Of a DNA stretch of 19,219 bases, positions 14,038 to 19,219 are shown piece after piece. Position 1 is the stretch's first letter. Each line of letters starts with the position of its first letter. The stretch is from Negativibacillus sp. GTDB lineage: Bacteria; Bacillota; Clostridia; Oscillospirales; Ruminococcaceae. Location of the stretch: the NCBI GenBank assembly GCA_020024325.1, contig JAHHTY010000041.1:1-19219 (forward strand), in the 5' to 3' direction. A program made the translations under genes and the position numbers. A model generated the notes under the pieces. That model searched no databases. It was not told where the DNA came from and saw only the letters and a program-made list of their open reading frames with translations.

Positions 14038-15384
14038 ATGTCAGACTCACCTTTGTCTTCCAATCTTTTAACCCAACCTGTTCAAAAACTTTTCTTCCAG
14101 TATTTTTTCAACAATCTGATTTCTTCATTGATGCTTGCAGTATACATCCTATTTGATACCATTTTCATTGGTTGGGGTATTGGCAGCCAAGGTTTGGCTG
14201 CATTAAATATTACATTGCCCTGCTATTCACTGGAAATTGGTTTCGCTCAAATGATGGGCATGGGTGGAGCTACTGCCCTATCTATTTGCCGCGGTCAGGG
14301 AAAAGACGAAGAAGCTAACCGTTATTTCACTGTTTCTATTGTATTCACCTGTATTTTCTCATTGGTAATAGGTATTTTAGGTGCTGTTTTTTGGCGACCT
14401 ATCGCCTATTTGGGTGGTGCTGATGATTCTATTATTGAACTGGTTGGTGATTATCTCCGCATTCTAAATGGTGGAGCCATTCTATTTGTTGTCAATAATT
14501 TTTTAGGCGTATTTATCCGAAATGACCGTGATCCACAGCGAGTAATGACCGCCGGCATTGTCAGCTGCATTTTAAACATTGTTTTAGATTATATATGTAT
14601 TTTTATTTTTGATTGGGGCATGGCAGGCGCTGCCGGAGCCACTGCATTTTCCGGGTTAATTAGTATCTTAATCATGTTGACCCACTTTCTGAAAAAAGAC
14701 TGCCAGCTAAAATTTTGTTTTAAAGAGCTGCACCTATTTTCCAGATTAAAAAGAATCTGCCAAAACGGCATTCCCAGCCTGGTTGCCGAATGTTCTTCGG
14801 GTTTGATTATCTTGTTGTTTAACATTCAATTGATGAACAAGGGTGGTGTTGCTGCCGTTACATGTTACAGCATCATTTCTAATATTGCTTATCTGTTTTT
14901 AGCAGTATATAATGGTGTCAGCGCAACAATCCAACCGCTGTGCAGTATCAATATGGGTGCCGGAAATATCGACCGAGTAAAACGGTTTTTTCGCCTTGGT
15001 ATCATGACTGTCCTGTCTGCATCAATGGTTTTTGTTCTTATCGGAGAACTTTTTCCATCTGCCATTGTCAGCATCTTTACAGAACCCACCGCAGAGGTTA
15101 TGTCAGTTGGTATGTACGCTATCCGTATTTATTTTATCGCTTATTTACCGATGGGACTCAACATTATCAGCGCCACCTTCCATCAATCGTTGGAATCTTC
15201 CCGTGAAGCCACTATTATTTCTTTAGGCAGGGGATTGATTTTCTTGATTCCGGTATTATTTTCTTTGAGTGCATGGTTTGGTGTTAACGGAATTTGGGCA
15301 ACAGTTCCTCTTTCTGAAACACTAACTCTTATTCTCAGCATCGCTCTGCTAAAACGTCTGTTTTGCTTTAAACTTTCAGATTAA
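14038..15384 (+). CDS. MATE family efflux transporter (second copy)
   Basis: A 448-residue protein with about twelve hydrophobic segments. MATE signatures are the N-terminal QPVQKLFFQYFFNNLISSLM, LFDTIFIGWGIG, and GMGGATALSICRGQGKDEEA after TM2, with NMGAGNIDRVKRFF in the second half. It belongs to the MepA/VmrA-like branch and is only distantly similar to the MATE gene at 7147-8514, so this is not a recent duplication. AGGAG lies shortly before the ATG. It directly follows the transglutaminase-like gene, suggesting that an exported or detoxified compound links them (inference). Confidence 0.92.
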   Translation: MSDSPLSSNLLTQPVQKLFFQYFFNNLISSLMLAVYILFDTIFIGWGIGSQGLAALNITLPCYSLEIGFAQMMGMGGATALSICRGQGKDEEANRYFTVSIVFTCIFSLVIGILGAVFWRPIAYLGGADDSIIELVGDYLRILNGGAILFVVNNFLGVFIRNDRDPQRVMTAGIVSCILNIVLDYICIFIFDWGMAGAAGATAFSGLISILIMLTHFLKKDCQLKFCFKELHLFSRLKRICQNGIPSLVAECSSGLIILLFNIQLMNKGGVAAVTCYSIISNIAYLFLAVYNGVSATIQPLCSINMGAGNIDRVKRFFRLGIMTVLSASMVFVLIGELFPSAIVSIFTEPTAEVMSVGMYAIRIYFIAYLPMGLNIISATFHQSLESSREATIISLGRGLIFLIPVLFSLSAWFGVNGIWATVPLSETLTLILSIALLKRLFCFKLSD

Positions 15385-15517
15385 ATATATCCCCGTCAAT
15401 AAAACGAAGAATCAAGAGAGCATACTTCTTAAAGATGATCAGTTTTACGAATTATTCAAAATTGAGGCTTTCCTCTAAAATTTTACTTATTAAACTTCAT
15501 TACAAAGGAGCGAATTT

Positions 15518-16273
15518 ATGAAGCTAATTTCATGGAATGTAAATGGGCTGCGTGCTTGCGCCGGAAAAGGATTTTTTGATTTCTTTTCTCAAGAAAATGC
15601 CGATATTTTTTGCATGGGTGAAACAAAAATGCAGCCTGACCAAGCACAGTTTGAAACCGAAGGTTATCATCAATATTGGAACAGTGCCGAAAAAAAAGGT
15701 TATTCCGGTGTGGCTGTATTTACAAAACAAGAACCGCTTTCTGTGTCATATGGATTAGGAATTGATGAACATGACCATGAGGGACGCGTTCTCACCCTCG
15801 AGTTTGAGAGTTTTTATCTTGTAAATGTCTATACTCCAAACTCTCAGAACGAACTTGTACGTCTTGACTACCGAATGAAATGGGACAATGATTTTCGTGC
15901 TTATGTATGTGCTTTGGATCAGAAAAAACCGGTTATTATCTGTGGGGATATGAATGTTGCCCATCAGGAAATTGATTTGAAGAATCCCAAAACCAACCAC
16001 AAAAACGCCGGATTTACAGATGAAGAACGTCAGCAGATGACCGAACTTTTGAACAGTGGTTTTACCGATACATGGCGTGCTAAACATCCAGATGTCACCG
16101 AGGTTTATTCTTGGTGGAGCTACCGCTTTAAAGCCCGCGAAAAAAATGCCGGTTGGCGTATCGACTACTTTTTAGTATCGAACCGTTTGATGGAACAGGT
16201 TACAAACACTAAAATTTATACCGACATCACCGGAAGCGATCATTGCCCGGTTGGTTTGGAAATTTCATTATAA
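15518..16273 (+). CDS. exoA: Exodeoxyribonuclease III / AP endonuclease
   Basis: A 251-residue endonuclease/exonuclease/phosphatase-fold enzyme that cuts DNA at abasic sites in base-excision repair. Motifs in order: ISWNVNGLRA with Asn7, GETKMQ with Glu35, GDMNVAH with Asp144 and Asn146, WRIDYFLVS, and SDHCPVGLEI with Asp241 and His242 near the C-terminus. All catalytic positions are intact. AAAGGAG precedes the ATG. It starts 133 bp after the MATE gene; a weak promoter-like sequence is the only signal in the gap, so partial readthrough is possible. A good terminator follows. Confidence 0.97.
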   Translation: MKLISWNVNGLRACAGKGFFDFFSQENADIFCMGETKMQPDQAQFETEGYHQYWNSAEKKGYSGVAVFTKQEPLSVSYGLGIDEHDHEGRVLTLEFESFYLVNVYTPNSQNELVRLDYRMKWDNDFRAYVCALDQKKPVIICGDMNVAHQEIDLKNPKTNHKNAGFTDEERQQMTELLNSGFTDTWRAKHPDVTEVYSWWSYRFKAREKNAGWRIDYFLVSNRLMEQVTNTKIYTDITGSDHCPVGLEISL

Positions 16274-16288
16274 AAACCGATATTTTTT

Positions 16289-16323
16289 AAGCTCTCCCAT
16301 TCTATTTTGGGGAGAGCTTTTTC
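16289..16323 (+). terminator. Terminator after exoA
   Basis: A 10-bp stem (16289-16298 with 16310-16319), an 11-base loop and a T-run. It separates exoA from the trmK operon. Confidence 0.88.
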
Positions 16324-16352
16324 TTGCTCATCACTCAATCCTGTGCTATACT
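16324..16352 (+). promoter_or_regulatory. Extended -10 promoter of the trmK operon
   Basis: TTGCTC (16324-16329), a 17-base spacer and TGCTATACT (hexamer 16347-16352). It starts directly after the exoA terminator and lies 47 bases before the TTG start at 16399. Confidence 0.55.
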
Positions 16353-16398
16353 GATTTTGTATTTTATTCATCTATTTTTCAGTAAGGAGGCAACTGTT

Positions 16399-17109
16399 TT
16401 GCATCAAAAACGACCTGTCATACTGGACGCCCGTTTGGCAAAAACGGCTTCTATGGTTCGCCCTAATGCCATTTTTGCAGATGTGGGGTGTGACCATGGT
16501 TATCTTGCCATCGAGCTTATGCGCCAAGGTGCCTGCCACGGATATGCTTGCGACATCAATGCCGGTCCTTTGGAAACTGCGAAACGCAATATTGAAGCTG
16601 CCGGATTTACACAGCAAATTCAGACTGTTTTAACCGATGGACTCAACGGGCTGGACAACTGTGGTCTAACTGATATCACCATTGCTGGCATTGGTGGGGA
16701 AGTTATTACCGAAATTTTGAAAAAAGCAGAGTTTTTAAAAAAAGATTCAACGCGTCTTGTATTGCAGCCCCAATCCCGTGAATATATCCTACGATCATTT
16801 TTGGCAGAAAATGGATTCTCTGTTTTATCAGAGGAGGCCGTTCGTTCCGGTCGATATGTCTACACCGTTATAACTGCTGATTATACCGGAGAATGCCGAA
16901 AACTTTCCATGCAAGAGGCTTTTGCCGGATTGCTTCCAAGCAATCATACCGCAGCTGCTGCCGAAAAACTTTGGCGAACCGCCCAATTTTTACAAAATAC
17001 TGCCGAAGGTATCAAGAGAAAAGGAGATATTCAACAGGCATTGATGATGGCAGAAACCGCCGAACAACTATTTGCTATCAGCCACAAACTCTCAAATTTT
17101 CAAGAATAA
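16399..17109 (+). CDS. trmK: tRNA (adenine(22)-N(1))-methyltransferase TrmK
   Basis: A 236-residue class I SAM-dependent methyltransferase that modifies A22 in the D-loop of tRNAs. ADVGCDHGYLA (27-37) is the SAM-binding loop, AGIGGEVI (96-103) matches the family's GMGGE motif, and LQPQSREYILRSFL follows. The start is the TTG at 16399 with AAGGAGG 8 bases upstream; a longer frame reaching 16324 would put the promoter inside the coding region. In Firmicutes trmK commonly precedes the Nif3-like gene (yqfN-yqfO in Bacillus), as here. Confidence 0.95.
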   Translation: MHQKRPVILDARLAKTASMVRPNAIFADVGCDHGYLAIELMRQGACHGYACDINAGPLETAKRNIEAAGFTQQIQTVLTDGLNGLDNCGLTDITIAGIGGEVITEILKKAEFLKKDSTRLVLQPQSREYILRSFLAENGFSVLSEEAVRSGRYVYTVITADYTGECRKLSMQEAFAGLLPSNHTAAAAEKLWRTAQFLQNTAEGIKRKGDIQQALMMAETAEQLFAISHKLSNFQE

Positions 17110-17134
17110 TATAATTAAACTGGAGGATTTTTTG

Positions 17135-17902
17135 ATGTCTACTGTTTCTGAAATTTATTCTGTCTTAAATGAAATGGCTCCATTTTCCCTTAGTATGGAT
17201 TTTGACAACACCGGTATTCTGGTCGGAAACCGTTCAAAAGTCGTTTCTAAAGTCCTTCTTGCTTTGGATTGTACCTCTGAAATCATAAATCAGGCAGTTG
17301 AAGTTGGTGCCCAACTTATTATCACCCATCATCCTGTTATTTTTCATCCTCTAAAACGGGTCAATGAAGATTCTGTGGTGTACCAGCTTATCCGACATGA
17401 TATTGCAGTTATCAGCGCCCATACAAATTTGGACCTTGCCTGGGGAGGCGTAAATGATGTTCTTGCTGATTCTATTGGCCTAAAGGACTGCATCGGATTA
17501 GAGCCTATCTTCCCCTCGGAAAATATTTTCCTTGGAAGGGTCGGCAGCCTTTCTCAGCCGATGACCACACCAGAATTTGCCCAATTAGTTAAGCAAAAAA
17601 TTGGAGCTGTCAGCATTAAATTTGCTGATGCTAAAAATATGATTCAGCGAGTTGCGGTTTGTTCGGGATCCGGTGGTGATTGCATTTCTGCGGCTATTTC
17701 CTGCCATGCAGATGCACTTCTGACTGCTGATGTAAAACACAACCAATTTTTAGACGCCGTTGCCGCCGGAATCAGCATCTTTGATGCCGGGCATTTTGAT
17801 ACTGAAGACATTGTCATTGAGCCATTATGTAAAATCCTCTCTTCTAAAATAGACGATGTTTCATTTTTTACCACACACAAATCTTCCATTGATGCAATAT
17901 AA
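17135..17902 (+). CDS. Nif3-like dinuclear metal center protein
   Basis: A 255-residue member of the Nif3/YqfO (DUF34) family that folds as a hexamer with two metal ions per subunit. Metal ligands fit THHPVIFHPL (His65, His66), AHTNLD (Asp100), and GHFDTE at 219-224 (His220, Glu224). It is the short form, lacking the inserted domain that makes Bacillus YqfO about 370 residues. Biochemical function of the family is not firmly known; a cyclohydrolase-type activity has been proposed. GGAGG sits 8 bases before the ATG at 17135. It starts 25 bp after trmK, same operon. Confidence 0.93.
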   Translation: MSTVSEIYSVLNEMAPFSLSMDFDNTGILVGNRSKVVSKVLLALDCTSEIINQAVEVGAQLIITHHPVIFHPLKRVNEDSVVYQLIRHDIAVISAHTNLDLAWGGVNDVLADSIGLKDCIGLEPIFPSENIFLGRVGSLSQPMTTPEFAQLVKQKIGAVSIKFADAKNMIQRVAVCSGSGGDCISAAISCHADALLTADVKHNQFLDAVAAGISIFDAGHFDTEDIVIEPLCKILSSKIDDVSFFTTHKSSIDAI

Positions 17903-17915
17903 GAAAGGAATTTTT

Positions 17916-18236
17916 ATGCCTCAGATTATTTTAAAAGGAATTGCTTCCCATGAAGCAGAAAAACTTGCTGGACCTATTATAAACACTGTATCCCAAACGG
18001 TAGAGTGCCCAAAAGATTGGGTAACAGTAGAACTGTGCGAATCTAAATTTTTTAATGCACAGGGTTTAACTGCTCAATATCCAATTTTACAAGTCTGGTG
18101 GTATGAAAGACCATTGGAAATTCAAAATCTGCTTGCAGAAAAACTGTCTAACATCTTTTTAAAGGAAGGATATCCTCTTGTTCAGCTTTCTTTCCACCTC
18201 TTTCAAGAAAAAGATTACTATGAATTTGAAGCATAG
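17916..18236 (+). CDS. DUF1904 family protein (tautomerase-like)
   Basis: A 106-residue protein whose length and MPQIILKGI start match DUF1904. This family relates to the tautomerase/MIF superfamily, and Pro2, exposed after removal of Met, would be the candidate catalytic base. ECPKDWVTVEL and the LAEKLSNIFLKEG helix fit. No function is established. AAAGGAA gives a moderate ribosome binding site. It lies 13 bp after the Nif3-like gene, and the terminator that follows ends the operon. Confidence 0.82.
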   Translation: MPQIILKGIASHEAEKLAGPIINTVSQTVECPKDWVTVELCESKFFNAQGLTAQYPILQVWWYERPLEIQNLLAEKLSNIFLKEGYPLVQLSFHLFQEKDYYEFEA

Positions 18237-18265
18237 CAAAAAAAGAAGTAAGATAACCTGAACTC

Positions 18266-18308
18266 CAGCCCATTAGATAGTACAATACTATCTAATGGGC
18301 TGCTTTTT
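18266..18308 (+). terminator. Terminator of the trmK operon
   Basis: A perfect 17-bp stem (18266-18282 with 18286-18302), a 3-base loop and a T-run (18304-18308). Confidence 0.92.
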
Positions 18309-18330
18309 CTGATAAAAAGAGTATCAATTG

Positions 18331-18393
18331 AAGCCCCTCACAAATTAAAACGAGAGGGCTTATCGCCTATTTTTCACAGACAACAAGCCCTCT
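18331..18393 (-). terminator. Overlapping hairpins, candidate terminator of the hydrolase gene
   Basis: Segment 18353-18361 (AGAGGGCTT) pairs perfectly with 18385-18393, or with one bulge to 18331-18339 (AAGCCCCTC). On the minus strand the first hairpin to form is followed by CGTTTTAATTT, a plausible U-rich tail for the hydrolase transcript. The 23-base loop is long. Confidence 0.4.
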
Positions 18394-18468
18394 TGGACAC
18401 TTACTAATTATCAACATCCTATATCCATAACATAGTTGAATATGTACCCCAAATAAACTTTCAACTAG

Positions 18469-19092
18469 TTAAAATGATAAATAAAAATGGTTCAATTTTT
18501 CTGCCAGCTTTTGCGGCGCATCAATGTTAACTTCATGTCCTGCGGACTGTATTTTACAGAATTGAGAATTTTTAATATGCCCAGATGCTTTCTGTGAAGC
18601 TTTCTGATTAACCTTATCCTTTTCTCCGCAAAGCAACAATGTTGGGCAAGAAATTCTTTTTAAAAAAGGTGTGAAGTCGATCTGTTCCATAGAGCGTGTT
18701 AGCTCTATCATTTCCTTCTTTTGAAATCCTATGTCTGCAAAAGCGGAACTTGGTAAGAATCGAAACACTATATTTTGAAATTGTAAGAGAAGTTTAGGTG
18801 ACTTATACTGACCTGCAATTAAAACTAATGAGCTTACCTCTTGAGGATGCTCACAAGCATAATTAAGCGCTAAAACTGCTCCCAAAGACAGACCACACAA
18901 ATCCAAAGGTTTTTGAATTGAACTACAATAATTTGAAAAATTAGAATACAACTCTTGATAAGTTATCGGATTCTCTTCTTTCAAAAATTCCTGTATGCTT
19001 GGGCAAAGGATGGCATCTTGATTGTCCAACAAAGACCTTGTTTTATCCCAACTTGAAGTTGTTTGTCCCAATCCATGTATAAAGATTTTCAT
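18469..19092 (-). CDS. Alpha/beta hydrolase
   Basis: A 207-residue alpha/beta-hydrolase fold protein. HGLGQ (6-10) forms the oxyanion loop, GLSLGA (67-72) carries nucleophile Ser69, GEKDK holds Asp159 and AGHEVN holds His186, a complete triad. There is no signal peptide. At this size, the cap region between about 95 and 145 is short. It resembles small esterases and MenH-like enzymes, but no menaquinone genes are near, so the substrate is open. AGGAG is 9 bases before the ATG. It lies downstream of a tRNA and its terminator on the same strand. Confidence 0.87.
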   Translation of the reverse strand: MKIFIHGLGQTTSSWDKTRSLLDNQDAILCPSIQEFLKEENPITYQELYSNFSNYCSSIQKPLDLCGLSLGAVLALNYACEHPQEVSSLVLIAGQYKSPKLLLQFQNIVFRFLPSSAFADIGFQKKEMIELTRSMEQIDFTPFLKRISCPTLLLCGEKDKVNQKASQKASGHIKNSQFCKIQSAGHEVNIDAPQKLAEKLNHFYLSF

Positions 19093-19131
19093 AGATATTG
19101 CTCCTAATTTTTCTATCTTTTTTATCTATAC

Positions 19132-19167
19132 AAAAAAGGCATCCACACAAATGTGTGGATGCCTTTT
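19132..19167 (-). terminator. Terminator after the tRNA
   Basis: A perfect 16-bp stem (19134-19149 with 19152-19167), on the minus strand followed by TTTTTT. The stem abuts the tRNA 3' end and shares its last base. Confidence 0.85.
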
Positions 19168-19219
19168 GGCTCCCCCTGTCTGGCTCGAACAGACGACCCT
19201 GCGGTTAACAGCCGCATGC
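19167..19219 (-). tRNA. tRNA-Asn (GTT), 5' part beyond the window
   Basis: Read on the minus strand: anticodon stem TGCGG/CCGCA around loop CTGTTAA (anticodon GTT), variable region, TTCGAGC T-loop on stem GTCTG/CAGAC, then AGGGGGA, discriminator G and an encoded CCA. The D-arm and 5' acceptor strand lie outside the window. Confidence 0.92.

Noticed and set aside
7147..15384. The two MATE genes as a recent duplication flanking a mobile segment
   Set aside because: The proteins are clearly divergent, no direct repeats or integrase are seen, and core genes (rpsT, gpr, spoIIP) lie between them.
16324..16398. Hydrophobic extension of TrmK, which could look like a signal peptide
   Set aside because: It covers the promoter region, and the TTG at 16399 has an ideal AAGGAGG; TrmK is cytoplasmic.

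Overview
This window reads as ordinary core chromosome of an endospore-forming, low-GC Gram-positive anaerobe, most likely a member of the Clostridia. The evidence is a complete spoVAC-spoVAD-spoVAE operon, germination protease gpr next to spoIIP with divergent rpsT (an arrangement known from Bacillus and clostridia), strong AGGAGG-type ribosome binding sites, TTG starts, and an iron-dependent alcohol dehydrogenase behind what looks like a Rex redox operator. I see no phage genes, insertion sequences, CRISPR arrays or toxin-antitoxin loci. The species cannot be fixed from the sequence.

Layout. 1-1671: minus-strand genes, namely the start of a gene leaving the left edge, a ribbon-helix-helix protein with an unassigned C-terminal domain, and a YgjP-type zinc metalloprotease. 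1775-3145: a monocistronic iron alcohol dehydrogenase with a consensus promoter, a Rex-like box over the -35 and a strong terminator shared with the next, convergent unit. 3153-5044 (minus): alr and a membrane-anchored DUF2726/zinc-ribbon protein. 5267-7106 (plus): the spoVA operon, divergent from alr and ended by a bidirectional terminator. 7147-9560 (minus): rpsT, a Nudix ADP-ribose pyrophosphatase and a MATE transporter. 9794-12005 (plus): gpr and spoIIP. A 58-bp perfect palindrome acts as terminator between spoIIP and the convergent TVP38/DedA-like membrane protein (12264-12950, minus). 13170-16273 (plus): a transglutaminase-like protein, a second MATE transporter 10 bp behind it, then an exonuclease III homologue. 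16399-18236 (plus): trmK, a Nif3-like metal protein and a DUF1904 protein, an operon with its own extended -10 promoter. 18469-19219 (minus): an alpha/beta hydrolase downstream of a tRNA-Asn that runs off the right edge.

How the genes fit together. Four to six products serve the spore cycle: SpoVAC/D/E move dipicolinic acid, Gpr degrades small acid-soluble proteins at germination, SpoIIP thins septal peptidoglycan during engulfment, and alanine racemase supplies D-Ala and may modulate L-Ala germination. The rest is housekeeping (S20, TrmK, ExoIII, Nudix) or transport. The most open questions are the transglutaminase-like/MATE pair, the DUF2726 protein behind alr, the small overlapping reading frame with long A-runs at the start of spoIIP, and the Rex-type control of the alcohol dehydrogenase. 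I did not find a convincing new multi-gene system.
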